From Helicobacter sp. (lineage in GTDB: Bacteria > Campylobacterota > Campylobacteria > Campylobacterales > Helicobacteraceae), in assembly GCA_022511145.1 (NCBI GenBank), contig JAFLSC010000020.1:1-35742 (forward strand): a stretch of DNA of 35,742 bases, written 5' to 3'. The notes under the pieces were generated by a model. That model had not been told where the DNA came from. It did no database searches and saw only the letters and a list, made by a program, of their open reading frames with translations. Shown one piece after another: positions 25,083 to 32,226 of this stretch; the first letter of the stretch is position 1; the number at the start of each line of letters is the position of its first letter. Position numbers and translations under genes: made by a program.

Positions 25083-26667
25083 TAGAATTCCTTTGGATTC
25101 CAAGATTATTTTGAAACATTACTTTAACTTTACAATCCGCACAGCACTGCAAAGTGCGTAATTTATCACTTTCTTGCATAAAAGTATTTTGAAGCATTTG
25201 CGTGATTTTGTCAATAGATTTTTTGGTTGCAAAAACCTTTCCGCATTCCACACACCTAAAAGGCTCATCTTGGGCTAATTTACGACTTTGAAAATAATCC
25301 TCTCTTAAAAGCATTCCCTCTTTAGAGAGTTCCATAATATTTTCCGGACAAGAAGCAATGCAATACCCGCAAGTTGTGCATAAAGAAGGATTATAACGCA
25401 AAGAAAAATCCTCTTCTTTAGCAAACAGGGCATTCACATTACACGCCCCCACACAAGAAAGACACAGAGTGCAACGAGATTCATCAATGGCTATATTCCC
25501 ATAAAAAATCGGCTCAACGCTCTTTGCTAAACCATAATCCTTATCTTTAAGGATAAAACGCACCCTTTGGGCAAAAGATTCACGATGAGATTTATTATAG
25601 CGATTTTTATACAAATAACTCTCAAATTCTCCTAGTGAAGCACTTAATGATTCAATCTCGCTAAAATGATAGGCTTGCTTGATTGCTTTTTTGTGGTAAC
25701 AAGCTGCTGTGATATTATTAACAAAATCAAGATTTTCTAAAGTCCCCTTATAAAAAACAAGCAAATCTCTGCTGCTAGCTTGCAAAAATGTTAAAAAATC
25801 ATTTTCATTAAGGAAATTTAGAGTTGGCAAAACTAGAGGAAACAAGTTAAAAGGCAAAGTAACTTGATTTTTCACAAGCTCCTCATAGCCCTCTTTATCA
25901 CACAAAAAAATAAAATTTTGACTTAAAAGGGGATAAATCTCCTCTAAAGCGTCTTTTGGAAAAATCTCATATTCTAGGCAATTTGTTGGACAAACCCCCA
26001 CACAAGCCCCACAGGCAATACAATCTATGGGTGAAAAAACAAGTTCCATTAAGGTTTCATTAGCCCCTACCCCAAAAGTCGGACAAACACTCACACACTT
26101 AGTGCAATGTTTTTCCCTACGATGATGAAATTGACAAAGATTAGAGTCGTAGCTAATTGCTTCACTATATTCATAAATACCGAGATTTGATTGCAAAGTA
26201 TCAAGCAGTAATTGAGGATTGAGAAAATCCGCTACACGATAAAACCCACGAAATCGAGCAAGATTTTCCTCCTCAACGAACAAAACTGCCTGTGCAAAAT
26301 TAATCTTTTTTTCTTGAGAATGTAAAGTGAAATTCCCCAAATGCCCATCAACAAAGTCAATACTATCAATCTCCCACAAAGAAATTTCAAAAGTCTCTTG
26401 AGCTTTTTTTGCAAAAAGCTGCACATCTTGAGGGATTTTTGGGTTATTGGGATTGTCTTTTGCATTTTGCAAATTATCTTGCCTAAGATAGATAATAGCT
26501 AAAGTATTAGGGATTTGGATTTGATGGTTTTTATCAAGTGTGAAATCATCAAAAATATCTTGAATCTTATTGAGGGTATCAATCCTTTGAGAATAAAAAG
26601 GATTGTCCTTATGTAATAATAAATGCCCTAAAGGATAAGAATTTTGAATACTAACTTCAAACATCAT
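25075..26667 (-). CDS. Polyferredoxin heading the formate dehydrogenase operon
   Basis: 530 residues, ATG 26667 with AGGGG 5 bases upstream. No signal peptide, so cytoplasmic. Cys groups in order: CTKCVSVCP (about 190), CIACGACVGVCP (about 219), CTLCLSCVGAC (about 400) and CTTCGYCIASCP (about 430), enough for four [4Fe-4S] clusters. Near the C-terminus, CVECGKVF and CCADCKV resemble a zinc ribbon. The N-terminal 170 residues and the 250-385 region match nothing I can name. It lies first in the operon, upstream of the chaperone. An electron-transfer or maturation role is inferred from context only. Confidence 0.85.
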   Translation of the reverse strand: MMFEVSIQNSYPLGHLLLHKDNPFYSQRIDTLNKIQDIFDDFTLDKNHQIQIPNTLAIIYLRQDNLQNAKDNPNNPKIPQDVQLFAKKAQETFEISLWEIDSIDFVDGHLGNFTLHSQEKKINFAQAVLFVEEENLARFRGFYRVADFLNPQLLLDTLQSNLGIYEYSEAISYDSNLCQFHHRREKHCTKCVSVCPTFGVGANETLMELVFSPIDCIACGACVGVCPTNCLEYEIFPKDALEEIYPLLSQNFIFLCDKEGYEELVKNQVTLPFNLFPLVLPTLNFLNENDFLTFLQASSRDLLVFYKGTLENLDFVNNITAACYHKKAIKQAYHFSEIESLSASLGEFESYLYKNRYNKSHRESFAQRVRFILKDKDYGLAKSVEPIFYGNIAIDESRCTLCLSCVGACNVNALFAKEEDFSLRYNPSLCTTCGYCIASCPENIMELSKEGMLLREDYFQSRKLAQDEPFRCVECGKVFATKKSIDKITQMLQNTFMQESDKLRTLQCCADCKVKVMFQNNLGIQRNSNV

Positions 26668-26679
26668 AAAACCCCTAAT

Positions 26680-26685
26680 ATTATA
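26680..26685 (-). promoter_or_regulatory. Putative -10 box for the fdh operon
   Basis: TATAAT on the minus strand, 12 bases before ATG 26667. The start of transcription would fall within a few bases of the AGGGG ribosome site, giving a very short leader. Another promoter further upstream is possible. Confidence 0.35.
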
Positions 26686-26927
26686 TTACTATTAATTTTA
26701 TTAAGTTTTTAATAAAGAATCAATAAGTTTAAATAATAAAGTGAATTAAAAAGCTTAGTAAAGCCTAGTGAGAAAAATAAATTTTTTAATAAAAATAACA
26801 TAAAAAAGTAGAATTTGAGGTATGGTGGGATACAAAGAGGTATCATTATTATTTTAACCTCTTATACTTGGAGAAAAGTAAAAAGACTATACAATATGGT
26901 GTGGTGATATTATCAAGGAGTAAGTTT

Positions 26928-27017
26928 ATGGCTAACAAAGAAATGATTAAAAAATTAAAAGATAGTGCGGAACTTTCTTGGTCTGCCTATGGGTATTTTC
27001 ATCATAATAGTTTTTAA
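26928..27017 (+). pseudogene. 29-codon ORF, probable remnant of a larger gene
   Basis: MANKEMIKKLKDSAELSWSAYGYFHHNSF then TAA (given here in full as two pieces: MANKEMIKKLKDSAELSW and SAYGYFHHNSF). AAGGAG lies 7 bases before the ATG, and a TATACAAT-like -10 sits at 26888-26895. The AELSW...YGYF opening recalls, from memory only, the N-terminus of a family of large Helicobacter proteins with lipase-like domains. What follows is AT-rich and has no continuing frame. It may be a decayed gene start or a true small peptide. Confidence 0.35.
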
Positions 27018-27051
27018 ATAAAAAATATTCTCATTAAACAAAATATCAGAA

Positions 27052-27067
27052 ATTAACTTATGTTAAT
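27052..27067. promoter_or_regulatory. NssR/Crp-Fnr-type palindrome, copy 1
   Basis: ATTAAC-TTAT-GTTAAT, perfect 6-bp arms with a 4-base spacer (7-bp arms counting the flanking A/T). It contains TTAAC-N4-GTTAA, the site described for the Crp-Fnr regulator NssR of C. jejuni. The centre is about 71.5 bases upstream of the start predicted from the plus-strand TATAAT at 27119, a usual class I distance. For minus-strand transcription it could be at -41.5 of a start near 27018. Confidence 0.6.
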
Positions 27068-27118
27068 TTTAGAAAAAACTTTGCGATTTTACTTTTTAAA
27101 TATTCTTTTTTAGTTTGA

Positions 27119-27124
27119 TATAAT
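27119..27124 (+). promoter_or_regulatory. Orphan plus-strand -10 box
   Basis: TTTGATATAATAAA contains TATAAT in an AT-rich, Campylobacterota-like promoter context between the two palindromes. No gene follows on this strand before the oor operon's 3' end, apart from an 8-codon reading from TTG 27203. Confidence 0.45.
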
Positions 27125-27161
27125 AAATCTTGTAGAGACTATAAGAGGGAATAAATTATAG

Positions 27162-27177
27162 ATTAACACCTGTTAAT
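27162..27177. promoter_or_regulatory. NssR/Crp-Fnr-type palindrome, copy 2
   Basis: ATTAAC-ACCT-GTTAAT, the same arms and spacing as copy 1, exactly 110 bases further on. It is followed by TTTTAATTTAATC. The inner four bases differ, so it is the arms and spacing that are conserved, as expected for a protein site and not for a duplicated stretch. Confidence 0.6.
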
Positions 27178-27207
27178 TTTAATTTAATCAAGAAAGGTAA
27201 CTTTGAA

Positions 27208-27232
27208 AATCCAACCCCCAAAGGGTTAGATT
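27208..27232 (-). terminator. Hairpin terminator at the end of the oor operon
   Basis: AATCCAACCC (27208-27217) and GGGTTAGATT (27223-27232) form a 10-bp stem with one G-T type mismatch and a 5-base loop. On the minus strand it begins inside the last oorC codons and is followed by TTTTC. The T-run is short. Confidence 0.5.
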
Positions 27233-27783
27233 GCTTTTACTTCTCTAGCGTATTTTTCGCCTAGTTCAAAAGCTTTTTTATTGAGCTCAACAACTTTAGC
27301 AGGAACTTTACTAATCATTGTTTCATACACCAAATCTCTATCCACGCATTTAGTCAATGTTACCGTAATAGCAAGGGCAACAACAGATTGCGTAACAACA
27401 TTACCCACTTCCTCTTTGGCAATCGTGATAATAGGAATCGGATAGATTTTAAATTTTTTCTTATCCTCTGGGCTAGGTGTTACAAGATTAGGTTCAATCA
27501 CGATAGTTGCTCCCTCTTTTAGCCCACTTTTAAATTGGTCATAGCTCACTTGAGCGGTTGAAAGCATAAATTCCACTTCACCTTCATTGGCATAAGGATA
27601 CAAAATCTCATTTTTATCAAGTAGAATATCCACTTTTGTTGGACCTCCTCTTACTTGAGAAGTGTAAGTCGCCGCTTTAACGCCATAGCCTTTATTTTTA
27701 ATTTGTGCTTCAGCTAAGATTTCACCCGCTAGGAGGACACCTTGTCCCCCTACCCCTGTAAATCGGAGTTGTTTTCGGCTCAT
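27226..27783 (-). CDS. oorC: 2-oxoglutarate:acceptor oxidoreductase, gamma subunit
   Basis: 185 residues. The N-terminus LRFTGVGGQGVLLAGEILAEA and AATYTSQVRGGPTKVDILL are the signature of the gamma domain of 2-oxoacid:acceptor oxidoreductases. It closes the CoA-binding part of the OorDABC complex, which turns 2-oxoglutarate into succinyl-CoA and reduces ferredoxin or flavodoxin. ATG overlaps the oorB stop (ATGA). The last gene of its operon. Confidence 0.95.
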   Translation of the reverse strand: MSRKQLRFTGVGGQGVLLAGEILAEAQIKNKGYGVKAATYTSQVRGGPTKVDILLDKNEILYPYANEGEVEFMLSTAQVSYDQFKSGLKEGATIVIEPNLVTPSPEDKKKFKIYPIPIITIAKEEVGNVVTQSVVALAITVTLTKCVDRDLVYETMISKVPAKVVELNKKAFELGEKYAREVKAI

Positions 27784-28613
27784 TTTGCACCTCCTTTTTT
27801 AGCTTGTGCTTTTTCTTGAACTTGTTTATAAGCTTTGCAATACTCTATTTTTGTGGTATCGTGGAGTAAAATTCCTGTGGGATATTTTCCAACTTTTTCT
27901 TCCTCGCTTAATTCCTCATATTTTTTCTTAGGCAAAATTCGGCTTTCAATCCAATTTAGAGTATCAATCGCCTCACCCATTTTGTTTTTTCTACCCAAAT
28001 TAACGTGGCAGTTACTAAACATATCAAAGAAACTAAATCCCTCGTGCTGAAATCCCTCAACAAAAGCTTTTTCCATTTTTTTAGGGTCAAGCACTGATTC
28101 GCGCGCAACGAAGCTTGCACCCGCTGCTTGTGCTAATTTACAAGGGTCAAATTCAGGATCAACATTGCCGTATTGTGCAGTTACAGTCCACATTCCCTTT
28201 GGTGTTGTTGGGGAAGTTTGGGAATTGGTTAAACCATAAATAAAATTATTGATAAGCACATAGTTAATATCAATATTTCTCCGACAAGCGTGGATTGTGT
28301 GATTTCCACCAATGGCTAAACCATCACCATCACCCCCTACAACAATCACTTTCTTTGTCGGATTGGCAAGTTTAATACCCGTAGCATAAGCTAAAGTTCT
28401 TCCGTGTGTCGTATGCACAGTGTTACAATTCACATAAGAAGAAACGCGTCCGCTACAACCAATCCCGCTTACCAAACAAACATCGTCCATATTCCAGCCG
28501 AGTTTATCAATCGCTCGCACAATCGCTTTAAGAATTACACCATCACCACAACCCCAACACCATAGTGTTGGCATTTTATCCACTCTTAAGTATTCATCAT
28601 AATTAAATGCCAT
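27780..28613 (-). CDS. oorB: 2-oxoglutarate:acceptor oxidoreductase, TPP-binding beta subunit
   Basis: 277 residues from ATG 28613, with AAGGAG 7 bases upstream; the longer open frame to 28691 is shadow of oorA. LWCWGCGDGVILKA and GIGCSGR carry cluster and substrate Cys, and VVGGDGDGLAIGGNH is the TPP/Mg motif (GDG...N). TSPTTPKG follows, as in the family. With OorA it forms the active site for oxidative decarboxylation of 2-oxoglutarate. Confidence 0.95.
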   Translation of the reverse strand: MAFNYDEYLRVDKMPTLWCWGCGDGVILKAIVRAIDKLGWNMDDVCLVSGIGCSGRVSSYVNCNTVHTTHGRTLAYATGIKLANPTKKVIVVGGDGDGLAIGGNHTIHACRRNIDINYVLINNFIYGLTNSQTSPTTPKGMWTVTAQYGNVDPEFDPCKLAQAAGASFVARESVLDPKKMEKAFVEGFQHEGFSFFDMFSNCHVNLGRKNKMGEAIDTLNWIESRILPKKKYEELSEEEKVGKYPTGILLHDTTKIEYCKAYKQVQEKAQAKKGGAK

Positions 28614-28614
28614 T

Positions 28615-29742
28615 TTATAGCTCCTTAATTTTGTTAATAATTTCTGCTGGAGACAAAGGGCGTCCATTAGCTTTTGCAAGCAAGGTAACATCTTTTTTCA
28701 TTGCGTGTTCTACTTCTATAACATACTGCCCTTTGTTTAATTCTGCGACTAAGATTTTATTAAACTTTTTACCCAAAGCACTTAATTGCTCTCGTGGAGA
28801 TGGCCAAAGCGTAATAGGTCTAAACAATCCTACTTTCACACCCTCTTTTCTTAATCTATCCACCGCTTCTTTGGCACTTCTTGAAGCTGAACCATAAGCA
28901 ATCAGCAAAATATCCGCATCTTTGAGTTTATACTCTTCATAAGTAACAATATCAGCACGTTTGCTTAGGATTTTGTTAAATAATCTATCAATAAGATTTT
29001 GAGAAAGCACAGCATCTTCTGTCGGGAATCCTGTAGGTCCGTGATGCAATCCTGTAATATGATAGCGATAGCCTTGGAAGAAAGGATTTAAAATAGCAGG
29101 TTCATCACTAGCAACATCATAAGGCTTGTAAGATTTTTTATCGCCTTTATAAACTTTGCGATTTACAATGGTTTTTTGGACATCAGATAAATCTGGCACC
29201 ACTGCTTTTCCGTGCATATGCCCTAAAGTTTCATCGAGTAGTAAAAAAACAGGAGTCATATATTTTTCTGCAAGATTAAAAGCACGAATCGTTTCCGTAT
29301 AGGCTTCCTCTAGGCTTCCCGGACAAAGTGCAATAGATTGATAATCTCCGTGTGTTGGGTGAGCCGCTTGAAGAACATCACCTTGTGCCACACGAGTAGG
29401 CAAACCTGTGGAAGGTCCTCCACGCATAACATTGACGATAACTAGCGGAACTTCTGCCATAAAGCTTAAACCAATCTGCTCTGATTTAAGTGAAATCCCC
29501 GGTCCTGAAGTCGCTGTCATTGACTTTACGCCACTCATTGAAGCACCCAAAGCCACAGAAATTCCTGCGATTTCATCTTCCATTTGGATAAAGCTCCCAT
29601 TCTCTCTAGGTAACAAAACACTCATTTCGTGTGCCACTTCACTAGAAGGGGTAATAGGGTATCCACCAAAAAACTTACAACCTGCATCAATTGCTGCGTG
29701 GGCTACTAATTCATTCCCACTTGAAATTAACTCTCTACTCAC
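28615..29742 (-). CDS. oorA: 2-oxoglutarate:acceptor oxidoreductase, alpha subunit
   Basis: 375 residues from GTG 29742, with AAAGGAG about 7 bases upstream. The opening LISSGNELVAHAAIDAGCKFFGGYPITPSSEVA (LISSGNELVAHAAI then FFGGYPITPSSEVA) and TATSGPGISLKSEQIG are family hallmarks of the pyrimidine-binding alpha domain. LFRPITLWPSP and AELNKGQYVIEVE mark the C-terminal transketolase-like part. Its stop is one base from the oorB start, inside the oorB ribosome site. Confidence 0.95.
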   Translation of the reverse strand: MSRELISSGNELVAHAAIDAGCKFFGGYPITPSSEVAHEMSVLLPRENGSFIQMEDEIAGISVALGASMSGVKSMTATSGPGISLKSEQIGLSFMAEVPLVIVNVMRGGPSTGLPTRVAQGDVLQAAHPTHGDYQSIALCPGSLEEAYTETIRAFNLAEKYMTPVFLLLDETLGHMHGKAVVPDLSDVQKTIVNRKVYKGDKKSYKPYDVASDEPAILNPFFQGYRYHITGLHHGPTGFPTEDAVLSQNLIDRLFNKILSKRADIVTYEEYKLKDADILLIAYGSASRSAKEAVDRLRKEGVKVGLFRPITLWPSPREQLSALGKKFNKILVAELNKGQYVIEVEHAMKKDVTLLAKANGRPLSPAEIINKIKEL

Positions 29743-29753
29743 TTCTTTCTCCT

Positions 29754-30065
29754 TTATACTGCCATAAAACGATTAGCTTTAATGGCTTCTGCTCTTTGTT
29801 TTGCCTCATCAGTTAGTTTAGCGAATTTAAACTCTTTTCTGTCTGCTACGGCAATGGCAAAGTCAGGGCAATGTAATTCACAATCAGAACAACCAATACA
29901 GCTTTCTGGGTGAATCACTTTAACCATTTTTCCTAAAACTCTATGCTCATCAAGTTGCATTGCAAGTGTTCCTGTTGGACATACAGACACACATAAATCA
30001 CAGGCTTTGCAACGTTCTTCATTAACCCAAACGGGTGTATTTGCTGGTGCTTGAAGCAATCCCAT
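29754..30065 (-). CDS. oorD: 2-oxoglutarate:acceptor oxidoreductase, ferredoxin-like delta subunit
   Basis: 103 residues with AAGGAG before the ATG. Two [4Fe-4S] groups: CKACDLCVSVCPTGTL and CIGCSDCELHCPDFAI. The first gene of oorDABC, same order as in H. pylori and C. jejuni. It accepts electrons from the alpha-beta core. Lies 92 bases after mdh; a TATTATAAATTT stretch in this gap could be its own -10. Confidence 0.95.
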   Translation of the reverse strand: MGLLQAPANTPVWVNEERCKACDLCVSVCPTGTLAMQLDEHRVLGKMVKVIHPESCIGCSDCELHCPDFAIAVADRKEFKFAKLTDEAKQRAEAIKANRFMAV

Positions 30066-30141
30066 TTTTTACTCCTTGGAAAAAATTTATAATAAAATTA
30101 AACCTACTTCCTGATGACCAAAAATTATTGACTCTCTCTTT

Positions 30142-30148
30142 CCTCCTT
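30142..30148 (-). other. Orphan Shine-Dalgarno between mdh and oorD
   Basis: AAGGAGG on the minus strand, 9 bases after the mdh stop. No ATG, GTG or TTG lies at a usable distance; the next TTG, about 20 bases on, opens only five codons. In C. jejuni sucC starts at this place. Read as a possible relic of a lost gene start. Confidence 0.4.
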
Positions 30149-30157
30149 GAAAATAGG

Positions 30158-31105
30158 TTATTTGTTAAAATGATTAGCTTTTAATTCATCAATTAATGTT
30201 TTAACTGAATGAATTGAGCGATTGAAAGCTTGTTTTTCTTCTTCATTTAATTCTAATTCTACAATCCTTTCAACCCCATTAATACCAAGTTCTACTGGCA
30301 CACCGCCAACCACATCACTATACCCGTATTCACCACTTAGTAAAACCGCACTGGGCATAATCTTATGACTATCACTCATAATGGCAATCACCATTTCCGC
30401 TGCTGCCCTTGCGGGAGCAAAATAAGCGGAACCTTTCTTAAGACAAGCGACAATCTCTGCTCCTGCATTTCTCGTTCTTGTAACAACCTCTTGAATTTCC
30501 TCTTGTTTTAAAAGCTCATTCAAAGGCACACCATTAACTGATGAGAATCGTGCCAAAGGAACCATATCATCGCCGTGTCCTCCCATTACAGGAGCAACAA
30601 TCTGTCCGGGGGCACATTGTAATTTTTCATAGATAAAACTTGCCATTCTTGCACTATCAAGCACACCTGCCATACCGAGTATTCTTTTAGGATTGAACTT
30701 TGTTTCATAAATAGCGGTATAAACCATTGCATCAAGCGGATTTGTAATCAAAAGCACAACCGCATCAGGGGAATTTTCTTTAATATCTTTAGAAATTTCA
30801 GAAATCACTTTGGCATTAGCTAGTAATAAATCATTGCGACTCATACCCGGGAGTCTTGGAGAACCTGCTGCAATCACAATCATATCGCAGCCTTTCAAGT
30901 CTTTAGGTGAAGCAATCACGCCGAGTTTTGTAAATTTTGTCCCTACGCAAGAGGCTTGAAACATATCAAGCAACATCCCTCTTGCCCTATCTTTATCTTT
31001 GTCTTGCAAAATAATTTCATAAGCAGTCGTTGCAGAAAGAATATAAGCGAGTGTAGAACCCACATTACCCGCACCAATAATGCCGACTTTTTTCAATCTT
31101 TCCAT
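30158..31105 (-). CDS. mdh: NAD-dependent malate dehydrogenase
   Basis: 315 residues. NAD motif [13 protein letters not shown] at residues 8-20. The substrate loop [11 protein letters not shown] has Arg where lactate dehydrogenases have Gln, so malate is the substrate. NPLDAMVY and catalytic His in [10 protein letters not shown] are intact. LDH-like MDH type, as in Campylobacter. Interconverts malate and oxaloacetate. Followed by oorDABC, a TCA block. GAGGATAGGG is the ribosome site. With mqo at 11748 the cell has two malate-oxidising enzymes. Confidence 0.95.
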   Translation of the reverse strand: MERLKKVGIIGAGNVGSTLAYILSATTAYEIILQDKDKDRARGMLLDMFQASCVGTKFTKLGVIASPKDLKGCDMIVIAAGSPRLPGMSRNDLLLANAKVISEISKDIKENSPDAVVLLITNPLDAMVYTAIYETKFNPKRILGMAGVLDSARMASFIYEKLQCAPGQIVAPVMGGHGDDMVPLARFSSVNGVPLNELLKQEEIQEVVTRTRNAGAEIVACLKKGSAYFAPARAAAEMVIAIMSDSHKIMPSAVLLSGEYGYSDVVGGVPVELGINGVERIVELELNEEEKQAFNRSIHSVKTLIDELKANHFNK

Positions 31106-31120
31106 ACCCTATCCTCAAAT

Positions 31121-31140
31121 TTTAAGGGATTTTACCCTTT
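31121..31140. repeat. Short hairpin in the mdh leader
   Basis: TTTAAGGG-ATTTTA-CCCTTTAA, AAGGG/CCCTT with near-palindromic flanks, 16 bases before the mdh ATG and just upstream of its ribosome site. No further support for a function. Confidence 0.35.
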
Positions 31141-31187
31141 AAACCTGCATAAACTACACCCAAGCAAGTTGCAAACCTGAACTACAC
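31141..31187. repeat. Split direct repeat upstream of mdh
   Basis: AAACCTG then AACTACAC occurs twice: 31141-31147 with 31152-31159 (four bases between the halves) and 31173-31187 (no gap). Both lie 35-85 bases before the mdh start, a usual operator range. Confidence 0.5.
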
Positions 31188-31255
31188 TAAAGTTAAATGC
31201 TAAATTTACTAAGTATTGTTAATTAATTTCTCTTAAAAAAATCTTATTTTCTAGG

Positions 31256-31286
31256 ATTTTTCACAGAAATTGTTATTGTGAAAAAT
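31256..31286 (-). terminator. Hairpin at the mltG 3' end
   Basis: Perfect 10-bp inverted repeat ATTTTTCACA/TGTGAAAAAT with an 11-base loop that spans the mltG stop. On the minus strand no T-run follows directly (CCTAGAAAAT), so it is a weak terminator at best or an mRNA end-protecting hairpin. It is AT-rich in the outer stem. Confidence 0.45.
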
Positions 31287-32226
31287 TCTTGATATGCTCT
31301 TGATAAGTCTTACTAAAAGCGTGTTCGCCCTTTTTTATGCGAACAAAATACAAATAATCCACATCAGCAGGATAAATCGCCGCTTTAATCGCATCAAATC
31401 CCACACTTCCCACAGGAGAATCAGGAATCCCATTAAATTTATAAGTATTGTAGGAAGTTGTATCATTTCGTATCATTTGGGGAGTAACTTTTGTGTGTGA
31501 AAAACGACCATAATTTAACGCCCCGTCCATTTGCAAGGGCATTTTAATTTTCAAGCGGTTATGAATTACCGCAGAGACTAAAGGCATTTCTTGGATATTA
31601 GCGGATTCTTTTTGAATAATTGAAGCGATTGTTACAAATCTAAACCACTGCCGCTCATCATATTCACCTAAAAATTTCACCGCCCACTTTTGATGCTCTT
31701 TAAGAGAAGTATTTACTAAATAATACATTAAATGCTCCTCTGTAATGCCTTTTGGGACTTTATAAGTGTTAGCCAAAATCACTCCATCGACATAAGGAGC
31801 ATATTTTGTGTAATATTGATGCAATTTTCCTTCGTCTAAATTTAATTGCTCACTTGCTGCCTTAATAAAAAAATACAAAGTCTCACCGGGAATGAGCGTA
31901 ATATCCTCCAAAGCAGCCTTAGCATAAGTAAGCTTATAGAGAAAATCCCCTTTACTTAAAAAAGTCCGATTGATATTAAGCCAACCGCTTTGAGGGTAAC
32001 CCAAAAAACGAATCAAGATTCCATCTAACTTATTAATATCAAATTGATTTTGTCTCAAATATGCTATAATTTCATTCATTCCACCTTGTGGGACATAAAT
32101 AACCTTGCTGGATTGAATAGGTGTAGCAAGGTAAAAACAAAGTGTTATTATCAAAATGAAAAAACCATCAACAAAAACATTTAAAATCAGCCTATTTCTT
32201 GCTTCTTTAGTAGGAATTTTTATCAT
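31273..32226 (-). CDS. mltG: Endolytic murein transglycosylase MltG (YceG-like)
   Basis: 317 residues from ATG 32226, with AAGG 8 bases upstream. One N-terminal span (LILNVFVDGFFILIITLCFYL), a LysM-like region, then the YceG domain: catalytic Glu in ASIIQKESAN, VIHNRLKIKMPLQMD, YNTYKFNGIPDSPVGSVG and FVRIKKGEHAFSKTYQEH. MltG cuts nascent glycan strands and ends their growth. Later starts would cut the membrane anchor, so the start overlapping the plus-strand neighbour by 71 bases is kept. Confidence 0.92.
   Translation of the reverse strand: MIKIPTKEARNRLILNVFVDGFFILIITLCFYLATPIQSSKVIYVPQGGMNEIIAYLRQNQFDINKLDGILIRFLGYPQSGWLNINRTFLSKGDFLYKLTYAKAALEDITLIPGETLYFFIKAASEQLNLDEGKLHQYYTKYAPYVDGVILANTYKVPKGITEEHLMYYLVNTSLKEHQKWAVKFLGEYDERQWFRFVTIASIIQKESANIQEMPLVSAVIHNRLKIKMPLQMDGALNYGRFSHTKVTPQMIRNDTTSYNTYKFNGIPDSPVGSVGFDAIKAAIYPADVDYLYFVRIKKGEHAFSKTYQEHIKNFSQ

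Larger units (their letters stand above)
26668..27225. other. 558-base intergenic region upstream of the fdh operon
   Basis: The only gap above 300 bases. It holds the fdh promoter at its left end, a perfect inverted repeat AAGAGGT/ACCTCTT (26835-26841, 26857-26863), a 29-codon ORF (26928-27017), two ATTAAC-N4-GTTAAT palindromes, a plus-strand TATAAT (27119-27124), and an 8-codon reading TTG 27203 to TAG (MKIQPPKG) with AAAGG before it. It ends at the oorC stop. No RNA gene recognised. Confidence 0.8.
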
